9,685 nt of DNA, from assembly GCA_021160885.1 (NCBI GenBank), contig JAGHBR010000139.1, positions 1 through 9,685 of the forward strand, written 5' to 3'. Both the position numbers and the translations under genes were made by a program. This DNA comes from Caldisericaceae bacterium (lineage in GTDB: Bacteria; Calditrichota; Calditrichia; Calditrichales; Calditrichaceae). Positions 1-8,400 of this stretch are shown here, piece after piece. Below the pieces are notes generated by a model, which saw only the letters and a program-made list of their open reading frames with translations, was not told the origin of the DNA and ran no database searches. How positions within the stretch are numbered: the first letter of the stretch is position 1; each line of letters begins with the position of its first letter.

Positions 1-165
1 AATCTAAATATTACACAATTTTATTCATTTTTCATTTTTTAAACGATTATTTAATTTTTTTTAAAAAAAATCGTAAAACACTTGATTTTATTGATAATTC
101 TACTGAAATTAAACCGTAGCTAATTGATACTGTTTAAGTTTTAATTTTGTAGGAGGACTAAGAAT
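1..165 (+). promoter_or_regulatory. AT-rich leader region upstream of the HU gene, promoter not resolved
   Basis: No gene is visible here. The DNA is extremely rich in A and T, with long T and A runs between about 29 and 70, followed by promoter-like words: TTGATT at 82-87, TTGATA at 91-96, and -10-like GATAAT at 93-98 and GATACT at 126-131. No pair of these words has normal 16-18 bp spacing, so I do not assign a start site. The ribosome binding site is clear: AGGAGG at 151-156, nine bases before the ATG at 166. That the promoter of the HU gene lies in this stretch is inferred from the gene's position and from the terminator after it. Confidence 0.4.
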
Positions 166-435
166 ATGAACAAACAAGAACTCGTAGCCAAGGTAGCTCA
201 GGATGCAAACTTGACCAAACGGCAGGCAGAAGATGCAGTTAATGCATTTGTTAATGCTGTTAAAAGCAGTTTAGCCAATGGGGAAAGCGTATCTCTGGTT
301 GGTTTTGGTACTTTTGCCGTTTCTGAAAGAGCAGCTCGTAAGGGCCGCAACCCTCAGACTGGCGCTGAAATTCAAATCCCGGCCCGCAAGGTACCTGTGT
401 TCCGCGCTGGTAAAGGTTTAAAAGAAGCTCTGTAA
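166..435 (+). CDS. hup: HU-family DNA-binding protein
   Basis: Small basic nucleoid protein of 89 residues, close to the usual 90 for HU/IHF. The family acts as a dimer that bends DNA and helps compact the chromosome and assemble nucleoprotein complexes. Visible features are the N-terminal helical dimerisation part (MNKQELVAKV onward, about residues 1-40), the family signature GFGTF at residues 46-50, and the DNA-binding beta-arm around residues 52-76 with RNPQTG at 61-66. Pro63 is the residue that in HU intercalates into DNA. The C-terminal VPVFRAGKGLKEAL block is also typical. The start is fixed by AGGAGG nine bases upstream. The gene stands alone and ends in a strong terminator. HU versus an IHF subunit cannot be settled from sequence alone, but the general HU form fits better. 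Confidence 0.95.
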   Translation: MNKQELVAKVAQDANLTKRQAEDAVNAFVNAVKSSLANGESVSLVGFGTFAVSERAARKGRNPQTGAEIQIPARKVPVFRAGKGLKEAL

Positions 436-456
436 ACTTTTAGAATCTTTTTGCAT

Positions 457-490
457 AAAAAGGCGGAAACATATGTTTTCGCCTTTTTTT
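457..490 (+). terminator. Intrinsic terminator after the HU gene
   Basis: A 14-bp stem is formed by 457-470 (AAAAAGGCGGAAAC) and 475-488 (GTTTTCGCCTTTTT), with one G-T wobble and a four-base ATAT loop. The right arm runs directly into a T tract ending near 490. The hairpin starts 22 bases after the HU stop codon. The opposite strand also has T residues after the stem, so weak bidirectional action is possible. Confidence 0.88.
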
Positions 491-590
491 ATTTAATTAG
501 CAGTTTTACTGATTTAACACTTAAAAGAAGGAAAAGTTTTAAAATCAACAGCTCATTTTTAATTCTGTTTTAAACAAAAGGAACCGAAGA

Positions 591-2084
591 ATGCGCAGAA
601 TTTTTAATCTTTTAATCTTAACCTTGATTTCTGTTTTAATCTCTAATTGTTCACCCACTTTGTTATTAACTAAAAAAGGACAACAACTTAACCAGCTGCA
701 AAAGCAGATTCAATTTTTATTGGATGATCCTACACTGGCAAATGCTCATGTAGGGATTTATGTTGAATCGTTGAAAGACGGAAAAATATTATTTTCACAA
801 AACCCTTTTAAATTAATGGTGCCTGCTTCCAATATGAAGTTGTTCACCACTGCTGCGGCTTTGGTGAAATTGGGGCCAGAATGGGTATTTAAGACAAAAG
901 TCAGCTACCGGGGCACTATTCAGGATAGCGTATTGGAAGGGGATTTAATCGTATCAGGTTCCGGAGATCCAACCATCTCAGGAAGATTTTTTAAGGGAAA
1001 CCGGTTGGCGGTTTTTAAAATGTGGGCAGATTCATTAAAGGAAAAAGGTATTAGGCAGATTAAGGGTAAAATCATTGGGGATGAAAGTTACTTTAGCGGC
1101 CCGGCCCTCGGCGATGGCTGGAACTGGGACGATGAACCCTACTGGTACTCAGCCAAGATTTCAGCCCTTGCTCTAAATGACAATTGTGTGGATATCGCTG
1201 TTTGGCCTGATTCCTTACCAGGAAGGCCGGTTCATGTGCAAATGTTTCCGTCTTCAGCACAAGTACAAATTGTAAATAAGGCACTGACTGCGCAACTTTC
1301 TTTCGATTCTATGGCAGAAATCACTCGCCTGCATGGTACTAATAAAATTGTGGTTCAGGGGAATTTGGCTTTAGATGCAGATACTTTATGGGAATCAATT
1401 TCTGTCCCAGAGCCGGGGTTATTTTTTGTGGAACAGCTGAAAAAAACATTTGAACAGAATGGCATTGACGTTAGCGCAATACAGGTCATAGTGGCTTCAG
1501 AAAAGCCGGCTTTTCAGGATTCCTTGAAATTGCTCTTCACACATCAATCCCCACCTTTGGCCGAAATTATTAAAGTGGTAAATAAACCAAGCCACAATTT
1601 TTATGCGGAACAGCTGTTGAAAACATTGGGTGCGATCTTTAAAGGTGAGGGATCGTTTGAACGCGGCGCTCAAGTGGTTCATGAATTTTTAAATTCAATT
1701 GGTGTGGCAGATGAACATTTTATTAATGTGGATGGTTCGGGACTATCGCGTAAAAATTTTATTGCGCCCATGGCCACAGCCACACTCCTGCGTTTTATGT
1801 ATCATCATCCCTATTTTAACTATTTTCTTGAATCATTGCCCGTCGCAGGTATTGATGGAACCTTGAAAAATAGAATGCGCGGCACTCCAGCTCAAGGTCA
1901 GGTACATGCCAAAACGGGTTATGTGCAACATATGCGGGCTTTATCCGGTTACACCGGGCTGGAATCAAAAACTCCTTTACTATTTGTCATGATGTTTAAT
2001 AATTATTCCGTTCCAACGCCCAAAATCAATTTGATCCAGGATAAAATTGCCATTCTGCTGACGCGATTTAGTGAGTCACATTAA
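591..2084 (+). CDS. dacB: D-alanyl-D-alanine carboxypeptidase/endopeptidase, PBP4 type (peptidase S13), probable lipoprotein
   Basis: A 497-residue low-molecular-mass penicillin-binding protein of family S13. The family removes the terminal D-Ala from peptidoglycan stem peptides and cuts D-Ala-mDAP cross-links outside the inner membrane. The three active-site motifs are present in order: SxxK at 80-83 (Ser80 nucleophile, Lys83), SxN at 334-336 (SHN) and KTG at 441-443. The long spacing between the first two motifs, about 250 residues, is the S13 hallmark and reflects extra inserted domains. Other family blocks are SGSGDPTIS (122-130), GDGWNWDDEPYWYSA (174-188) and DGSGLSRKN (381-389). The N-terminus is a hydrophobic signal with Cys20 after ILISN-type residues, so it may be lipid-anchored, although Asn at -1 is atypical. 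AAAGGAA at 577-583 supports the ATG. It appears monocistronic, between two terminators. The symbol follows the family and is not proof of orthology. Confidence 0.93.
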   Translation: MRRIFNLLILTLISVLISNCSPTLLLTKKGQQLNQLQKQIQFLLDDPTLANAHVGIYVESLKDGKILFSQNPFKLMVPASNMKLFTTAAALVKLGPEWVFKTKVSYRGTIQDSVLEGDLIVSGSGDPTISGRFFKGNRLAVFKMWADSLKEKGIRQIKGKIIGDESYFSGPALGDGWNWDDEPYWYSAKISALALNDNCVDIAVWPDSLPGRPVHVQMFPSSAQVQIVNKALTAQLSFDSMAEITRLHGTNKIVVQGNLALDADTLWESISVPEPGLFFVEQLKKTFEQNGIDVSAIQVIVASEKPAFQDSLKLLFTHQSPPLAEIIKVVNKPSHNFYAEQLLKTLGAIFKGEGSFERGAQVVHEFLNSIGVADEHFINVDGSGLSRKNFIAPMATATLLRFMYHHPYFNYFLESLPVAGIDGTLKNRMRGTPAQGQVHAKTGYVQHMRALSGYTGLESKTPLLFVMMFNNYSVPTPKINLIQDKIAILLTRFSESH

Positions 2085-2138
2085 GTGTAAACCGTGTAAT
2101 TTATAAGGCAATTGATCAGCACAGTATCATTTTGATCA

Positions 2139-2175
2139 AAAGAATGCCTGGTGAGTTGTTGGCCAGGCATTCTTT
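2139..2175 (+). terminator. Intrinsic terminator after the carboxypeptidase gene
   Basis: AGAATGCCTGG (2141-2151) pairs perfectly with CCAGGCATTCT (2163-2173). Two more A-T pairs at the base give a 13-bp stem with an 11-base loop. The tail is TTTCTTT, a modest T tract. It lies 55 bases after the dacB-type stop codon and about 60 bases before the TetR operator, so it separates the carboxypeptidase gene from the efflux operon. Confidence 0.8.
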
Positions 2176-2202
2176 CTTTAAATCAAAAATTAAGAAAATA
2201 AC

Positions 2203-2268
2203 TTGCGAAATATCTAATGGTTACTTAATTTATATACCGACCGGTAGGTAAGTGAAGGGAGGTGAATA
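2203..2268 (+). promoter_or_regulatory. Probable promoter and leader of the efflux operon
   Basis: The AT-rich stretch between the terminator and the TetR-type gene must hold the operon promoter if the four genes are co-transcribed. A -35-like TTGCGA (2203-2208) and a -10-like TTTATA (2229-2234) are visible. The 20-bp spacer is longer than ideal, so the exact elements are uncertain. The -10 candidate directly abuts the palindromic operator at 2235-2250. The ribosome binding site GGGAGG (2258-2263) sits five bases before the GTG at 2269 and decides the start. Confidence 0.45.
2235..2250. promoter_or_regulatory. Probable TetR-family operator palindrome
   Basis: TACCGACCGGTAGGTA is an inverted repeat with 7 of 8 positions matching between half-sites, centred between 2242 and 2243 and ending 18 bases before the GTG start of the TetR-type gene. 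TetR-family regulators usually bind short palindromes overlapping their own promoter, and ACCGACCGGT-like half-sites are a recurring form for efflux-linked members. The position immediately after the -10 candidate would let bound repressor block initiation or clearance. Binding by the adjacent protein is inferred. Confidence 0.75.
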
Positions 2269-2883
2269 GTGTCACAAACCGAATCTATAAAAAGTGTGGA
2301 TACAAAAAATCGTATTTTTCATGCTGCTGCTAAACTGTTTGCCAATTACGGATTTGAACGCGTTTCGATCCGACAAATTTGTCAGGCCGTGGGCGTGCAG
2401 AAACCGACCCTGTATTACTATTTTAAAGACAAAGAGACTTTAATCCTGGAAATGTTACATTTTGCCCACAAACTAGTTGTCGAATATCGAAACAGATATA
2501 TTGAACCTCATGAGGATTTCCTGGACAAAATGTGGGGACTTTTACAGGGACGTAAACATTTTGTTGAAAATAATCCACATTTTTTTCGCTTTTATGCCAT
2601 GATTCATCTTTTTTCTACCCCGGAAAAAGTGAAGCAGGAAATGTTAAGACAAATGTTACCTTTGCTCGACGATTTTAAGAATCTTCTGCTATTAGGAAAA
2701 CAACAAGGTTACATTGCTGCGGAAGAGGATACTGAAATCATAATGCAGACCATTCTTGGCATTTTAAATCAATTGAGTATTCGAAAATTCGTCTTTCAGG
2801 ATGAGCAGGCCTTTTCAGAAGAAAATCTGCAACGCGTTTTCAATTTCTGGAAAAAACACTTGTTTTTAAACCGTGATAAATGA
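2269..2883 (+). CDS. TetR/AcrR-family transcriptional repressor of the efflux operon
   Basis: A 204-residue one-component regulator of usual TetR length. The N-terminal HTH occupies about residues 14-60: helix 1 RIFHAAAKLFANYGFE (15-30), then VSIRQICQAVGVQKPTLYYYF (32-52), in which helix-turn-helix and the YYYFKDKETL element are classic for the family. The C-terminal part (about 65-200) is helical and divergent, as expected for the ligand-binding and dimerisation domain, so the inducer cannot be read from it. Translation starts at GTG, chosen because GGGAGG lies five bases upstream and no ATG fits. It is the first gene of the operon, 52 bases before the TolC-type gene, with a palindrome at its promoter. 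Autorepression plus control of the downstream pump is the natural reading. The role is inferred from context; the family is clear from sequence. Confidence 0.92.
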   Translation: MSQTESIKSVDTKNRIFHAAAKLFANYGFERVSIRQICQAVGVQKPTLYYYFKDKETLILEMLHFAHKLVVEYRNRYIEPHEDFLDKMWGLLQGRKHFVENNPHFFRFYAMIHLFSTPEKVKQEMLRQMLPLLDDFKNLLLLGKQQGYIAAEEDTEIIMQTILGILNQLSIRKFVFQDEQAFSEENLQRVFNFWKKHLFLNRDK

Positions 2884-2935
2884 AACCTTAAGAGGTGCGT
2901 CTCCTGAATGTCACCAATAGGTTTGGAGGATAAGC

Positions 2936-4282
2936 ATGAAAAAATTGACCTTAGTGTTACTTGCCTTTTGGTTTAATGCTACTATGGCATTTGCCGGTGA
3001 TGTTGTTGCATTGAGCTGGGAGCAGGTGGTTGATGTAGGGCTTAAGCAAAACTTAGAGCTTAAGATTTTAAAGCAGGACATCAAGAATCAAAAATTCAAC
3101 GTTTACAAATCGATTAGCGATTTTTTGCCCACGGTTAATTACAGTTTTCAAGCTGTAAACAATGTGGAACTGCCGGTTCTTGTTTTTATGGGAAATCGTT
3201 TTCGGATTGGTACAAAATACAATTTTACGCATGCCTTGCAGTTGCAGTACCCGCTTTTTTTAGGGGGCGCCAGGCTGGCCAATTTCAGCATTCAGCGGCA
3301 TGCCCGGAAATCGCTGTTGCAAATGTTGAAAGGCAAAGAACAGGAAGTGGCTTTTAAGGCTATTGAAGCATATTATCAGGTAATGTTGTCCAATGATTTG
3401 TTGCGTGTGAATCAAAAGGCCTGGGCCGCAGCAAAAGCTAACTTTGAGCAGGTTGAAAAATTTTACCAGGCCGGAACAGCATCTCAACTGGATTTTTTGC
3501 GGGCAAAAGCGCGCCTTTCGCAAACCATTCCAGCGCTGACTTCTGCCAAAAATAAATTGCAGATGAGTCAGGAGAATCTCAAATTTATTTTGAATTTAGC
3601 CGCAGAAGATTCAATTGTCATTCTGGACAGTCTGGTGGTCAAGCATTTTTGGCCTGCCTTAAAAAAGAAATCGTTAGCGGAACTACAAACTATCGCCTTG
3701 CAAAGCCGGCCTGATTTAAAGAGTCTGGAACACCAGAAGACCATGAGCTCCAGGCAAAAATGGATTGCCGGCTCAAGATTTGTGCCACAGGTTGTGTTGA
3801 CAGCCAATGTGCAGCATCAGGCCTTTCTGGAAAAGGCCAACGTGACAGCTAAAGATTACACCCGTTCCAAGGCGGCGGGTGTGGTTATACAGTGGCCCTT
3901 GTTTGAAGGGGCAAAAAGAGTGTTTGAACTACAGCAATCTTTCATTCAATCCAAAAAAATGGAATTACAACAGGAACAATTGCGCAAAGCGATTTTGCTG
4001 GAGGTTAAGAACAGTTACCATCAGTTCCAGGAAGCCGAGCAAAATTTAGTCAGTTTAGAGGCGGCCTTTCAGGAAGCGCAGGAAACGTTACGTTTGGCTG
4101 ATTTAATGTACAAAGAGGGCGTCAGCACCCAGGTTGAAGTTCTTAATGCTCAAACGGCTTTTATCAATGCTGAGCTCAGTTACCGCAAGGGTATTTTTGA
4201 TTACAATATTAGTCAATTAAGGTTGCTTAAAGCCATTGGACAACTGCAAGTGCTCTGGCAAAGCAGTGAGAGCAGAAATTAA
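2936..4282 (+). CDS. TolC-family outer-membrane efflux channel
   Basis: A 448-residue outer-membrane efflux protein. The family forms trimers with an outer-membrane beta-barrel and a long periplasmic alpha-helical tunnel, the exit duct of tripartite pumps. A Sec signal peptide is visible (MKKLTLVLLAFWFNATMAFA, probable cleavage after residue 20). The mature part shows the family's internal duplication: YPLFLGGARLANF (105-117) in the first half matches WPLFEGAKRVFEL (320-332) in the second, and FYQAGTASQLDFLRAKARL (176-194) matches MYKEGVSTQVEVLNAQTAF (391-409). The helical stretches are rich in Gln, Ala, Glu and Lys, as in coiled coils. GGAGGA at 2925-2930, five bases before the ATG, supports the start. 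It lies 17 bases before the adaptor gene and is surely co-transcribed with it. Family assignment is secure; the substrate is unknown. Confidence 0.93.
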   Translation: MKKLTLVLLAFWFNATMAFAGDVVALSWEQVVDVGLKQNLELKILKQDIKNQKFNVYKSISDFLPTVNYSFQAVNNVELPVLVFMGNRFRIGTKYNFTHALQLQYPLFLGGARLANFSIQRHARKSLLQMLKGKEQEVAFKAIEAYYQVMLSNDLLRVNQKAWAAAKANFEQVEKFYQAGTASQLDFLRAKARLSQTIPALTSAKNKLQMSQENLKFILNLAAEDSIVILDSLVVKHFWPALKKKSLAELQTIALQSRPDLKSLEHQKTMSSRQKWIAGSRFVPQVVLTANVQHQAFLEKANVTAKDYTRSKAAGVVIQWPLFEGAKRVFELQQSFIQSKKMELQQEQLRKAILLEVKNSYHQFQEAEQNLVSLEAAFQEAQETLRLADLMYKEGVSTQVEVLNAQTAFINAELSYRKGIFDYNISQLRLLKAIGQLQVLWQSSESRN

Positions 4283-4299
4283 AATCAGGAGATAAAGAG

Positions 4300-5409
4300 A
4301 TGTTCAAAAAAATGATGTTTTTATTCTTGATTGCTGGTCTGGTTTTTTCCTGCCAAAAGTCAGAAGAGAAAAAAGAAGAGCGGGCTGTTCCTGTAAATGT
4401 ACTTGTGCTAAAGCCGGATTCCATTCGCTCTGTAGTTGAGATTACCGGTAATTTGGAGGCGGTGAACGATGCGCTGGTCATAAGCAAGGTAAGCGAACAG
4501 TTGAAAGAAATCGTCAAGCCGGTGGGTAGCAAAGTGTCTGCCGGCGAGGTGATTGTAAAGCTGGATGATCGTCTTCTTTTGCAAGCTAAAAAGCAGGCTG
4601 AAGCTGTTTTTAACTCCGCTTTGGCCCGTTACAAAAATGTAAAACAGGATTTTGAACGCTATCAACGTCTGTTTGAACAGAAGGCCATTAGTCAACAGCA
4701 ATGGGAAAAGATGAAAAGCGCCATGCAGGAAGCAGAAGCCGGCCTGGCACAGGCCAAAGCGGCACTGGGACAGGCCTCGGAACAATTTGAAAACACCACT
4801 CTTAAAGCGCCGTTTGCCGGCATTGTAGGTAGTATTTTTTACGAAAGGGGACAACTGGCGCCCATGGGCCAGCCGGTAGTTAAAATCATTAATCCCCAAT
4901 TCATGAAAGCCAAACTTTACCTGCCGGACCTCTATTTCCAGAAAATTAAAATGGGCCAAAAAGTTCGGGCTTATTTCCCGGCAATAAAAAATAAAACATT
5001 TACCGGAAAGGTTATTAAGATCGATCCGGCCATTGATCCAATGAGTCGTACTTTTACTGTTGAGGCTTTGTTTAACAACCAACCTGGATTGCTGACTTCA
5101 GGGCTTTACGGTTTGTTCGAAATTGAATTGAAGGTTCATAAAAACGTAGTGGTCATTCCGGACAATGCGGTTCTTTCGCAAACCAGCGTGCGTGTTGATC
5201 CGGAAACTGGCAAGCCACATGCCGAAAGGGAATATTTTGTTTTTTCTGTCAAAAATGGTAAAGCTGTTTTAAAGCAAATAGAAAGCGGCCTGAATGCAGG
5301 CGATAGGCTGGAAATTAAAAAGGGATTGGCTTTTGGTGATTCGGTAATTGTGGTGGGACAACGTTTGTTGAAGGAAGGACAAAAGGTTAAAATAGTGGAA
5401 GCCTACTAA
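4300..5409 (+). CDS. RND efflux periplasmic adaptor (membrane fusion protein), lipoprotein
   Basis: A 369-residue HlyD/AcrA-type adaptor that links the inner-membrane pump to the TolC-type channel. The N-terminus is a lipoprotein signal, MFKKMMFLFLIAGLVFSC, with lipobox VFSC and Cys18 as the likely lipidated residue. It is followed by a charged linker (SEEKKEER). Domain order is typical. A biotinyl-lipoyl-like half is at about 55-92 (VGSKVSAGEVIVKLDD at 75-90). An alpha-helical hairpin at about 93-165 is rich in Ala, Gln, Lys and Glu. The second lipoyl half follows (LKAPFAGIVGS at 168-178). A beta-barrel is at about 200-285, including GKVIKIDPAIDPMSRTF (236-252), and a membrane-proximal domain lies at about 286-369. 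AGGAG at 4287-4291 lies eight bases before the ATG. It sits between channel and pump genes, so its partners are almost certainly these two. Confidence 0.94.
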   Translation: MFKKMMFLFLIAGLVFSCQKSEEKKEERAVPVNVLVLKPDSIRSVVEITGNLEAVNDALVISKVSEQLKEIVKPVGSKVSAGEVIVKLDDRLLLQAKKQAEAVFNSALARYKNVKQDFERYQRLFEQKAISQQQWEKMKSAMQEAEAGLAQAKAALGQASEQFENTTLKAPFAGIVGSIFYERGQLAPMGQPVVKIINPQFMKAKLYLPDLYFQKIKMGQKVRAYFPAIKNKTFTGKVIKIDPAIDPMSRTFTVEALFNNQPGLLTSGLYGLFEIELKVHKNVVVIPDNAVLSQTSVRVDPETGKPHAEREYFVFSVKNGKAVLKQIESGLNAGDRLEIKKGLAFGDSVIVVGQRLLKEGQKVKIVEAY

Positions 5410-5464
5410 AAAAAAGTATTGGAACTTACAAAGGTGTAATAAAAAATCAATCATCGGAGAAAAA

Positions 5465-8400
5465 ATGAAATTAGTTGAAATTTCCATTCGCAAACGTGTT
5501 ACGTTGAGCATGATTTACCTGATCATCATCGGTTTTGCTTTGTTTTCTTTTTCGCAATTAAAAATAGATTTGTTCCCGGATATTGATTTTCCGGTAGTGG
5601 GCATAATCAGCCAATATTCCGGTGTTGGTCCGGAAGATATGGAAAATTTAATTGCCCGCCCCATCGAAGAAGCCGTTTCGGCCACCAAAAATGTCAAAAA
5701 AGTTTCTTCTCAGGTCAGTCAGGGAGTTTGCATTACCTTACTGGAATTTGATTGGGGAACCGATATTGATCAGGCCGAAAATGATGTGCGTAAACGGATT
5801 GATCTGGTGCGAGATTATTTACCAGATGAGGCCAGCGAACCACTGACGTTTGCATTTGATCCTTCCATGATGCCGATCAATTTCATTCTGATTAATTCTC
5901 CGACCATGGGTCCGGCAGAACTGAGACAGTTGGGCGAAGACCGCATCGAACCATTGTTGGAACGGGTGGAAGGCGTGGCTTCGGTGGAAACCCAGGGTGG
6001 TTTACAGCGCCAGATTAATGTGCGCCTTAACCCCATCAAATTAGCTGCGCATCATCTTTCGCCGGTGGACGTAACCCGTGCCATCCGGGCAGCCGGTGGA
6101 CTTTTTCCTGCTGGTAGTATTGAAACCAGTACTACAAACTTCAATTTGCACATTGCCAGTGATTTCAGCTCCATTGAGCAATTAAAAAACGTTGTTTTGA
6201 AATACGAAAAGGGAATCCCTCTTCTTCTCAAAGAGGTAGCCGAGGTGGAAGATGGTTTTAAAGAGCTACGCAGCGACGTTCGCGTCAATTACAATCAGGG
6301 TGTTTACATGCGTGTTTTTAAGCAATCAGATGCTAACACCGTTCAGGCCTGTCGCAATGTTAAAAATGCCATTAAAGAAATTAAAGATTTTTTACCACGT
6401 GATGTGGAGTTGAAAATTGTTTATGACCAATCAGAATACATTTTGCGTTCGGTCGGCAATTTAGGCAATACAGCAGTGTTAGCCTTTTTTATTGCCTTTG
6501 CGGTTATTTATTTCTTTTTACGTAACTTGCGGGGCAGCATCATTATGGGGCTGGCAATTCCCATTTCGGTGATCGCAACCTTTGCGGTTATGATGCTGGC
6601 CAATTTAACCTTGAACATCATTTCCATGGCGGGTTTGGCGCTGGCCATCGGCATGCTGGTGGATAATTCCATCGTAGTTCTGGAAAATATCTACCGTCAC
6701 CGCGAACTGGGCTTTGATCGTCCGGAGGCGGCCAATATAGGCGCTTCGGAAGTGGGCATGGCTATTACGGCATCGACCTTGACGACCATTGGGGTCTTTT
6801 TACCTGTTCTTTTTGTGCCTGGCATTGCCGGTGAATTGTTCAATGACATGGTGGTAACCATTACCTTCAGTCTGTTTGCTTCGCTGATTATTGCCCTGAC
6901 CCTGGTGCCCATGCTTAGCGCACGCATTCTGAAAACAGAAAGCGAAATGCAAAAAATCCGCCTAGCAAAATTTAAAAACCAGATTACCAGCTTTTTAGAG
7001 CGATTGAGTTCCCGTTACCAAAAAGTTTTACACTGGTCGCTAAAGCACAAAAAGATAGTAATTGGCCTAACCAGTCTTTTGTTTATTTTTTCTTTATTGT
7101 TGCTGCCTTTCATTGGCGGCGAATTTTTGCCCAAATCGGATCAGGGCTTTATTGCACTTACTGTTTTGCGGGAAAAAGGTACGCCCCTGGATCAAACACG
7201 TAAAACCGTGTTGCAACTGGAGCAGGTAATCAAGGAAGAAATACCGGAAGCGACCGATGTGCTGGCCATTTTTGGCGCTGGTGAAGGAATTTTTGCCTTG
7301 TTTGGCGGCTCTGGTAGCGAGGCTATCAATTTCCGTGTTCGCTTAACCCCCATGGAAGAGCGCAATCGTTCTCAGACGGAAATTGAAGATGCTTTCCGAA
7401 AGCGATTGGATGAAATTCCTGGGATTACCTACCAGTTTATTCAGCAGGGCATGATTTCTACAGAACGTGCCATTGAAGTCAAAATTTTTGGTCATGACCT
7501 GGCCCAGGCCAAACAGATTGCACATCAGCTTAAAGACAGAATGGAAAAGATTGAAGGGCTGGTGGACATCGACATCAACATGAAAGAAGGGGGCAGAGAA
7601 CTACGCATTGTACCGGATATTAACCGCTTGAATGATTTAAAGCTGTCTCCGTTTTTAGTGGCGGATATGATTTCTACCGCCATTCAAGGGAAGGTTGCAG
7701 CCCGTTACCGTGAAGCCGGTGATGAATACGATATTCTGGTACAATTGGACAAACCTTACCGCCAAAGCCGTGATGCACTTAAGCGTCTGTTGATTCCAAC
7801 GCTTAACGGGAAGATGATCCCTCTGGAGCAGGTAGCGCAAATTGTGGAAGATGATGCTCCTTCAACCATTTACCGCGAAAACCAGGAACGCTTTGTGTCG
7901 GTAGGTTGTGATCTTTCGGGCATCGATCTTTCATCTGCGGTGCGTAAAATTAGCGCTACCATCGATGGAATGAATATTCCAGGAGAATTTCAGGTGGTCA
8001 TTGGTGGAACAGCAGAAGATCAGCAGGAATCTTTCTTTTATTTAACCATCGCGTTTTTTGCAGCCATTCTGCTGGTTTACATGATTATGGCCTCGCAGTT
8101 TGAATCGCTGGTCGATCCTTTTATCATCATGTTTACGGTGCCGCTTTCGATTATTGGGGTGTTGTGGGCTTTGTTTTTAACGGGCACAACCTTAAGTGTA
8201 ATGGCTCTGGTTGGTATTGTGATGCTGGTGGGCATTGTGGTTAACAATGGAATTGTGCTGGTTGATTACGTCAATCAGTTGCGCCATAAGGGTAAAGCGC
8301 TGTACGAGGCAGTTGAAGAGGGAGGACGTGTGCGCATGCGGCCGGTGTTAATGACGGCAATGACCACAATTCTGGGCATGGTACCTCTGGCGCTGGAATT

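Noticed and set aside
2883..2924. Inverted repeat AAACCT / AGGTTT between the TetR-type and TolC-type genes, with a small inner GGTG/CACC stem
   Set aside because: The stem is short and interrupted with a large loop and no T tract. It does not resemble a terminator or the TACCGACC operator. Chance is the simplest explanation.
4408..5082. A 224-codon minus-strand open frame opposite the adaptor gene
   Set aside because: The adaptor on the plus strand has all its domains in order. The antisense product has low-complexity Phe/Leu-rich content typical of a shadow frame.
5410..5464. The 55-base gap before the pump gene as a possible internal promoter or tiny gene
   Set aside because: It is A-rich with no paired -35/-10 elements, no hairpin and no open frame of useful length. 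It reads as an ordinary intra-operon spacer.
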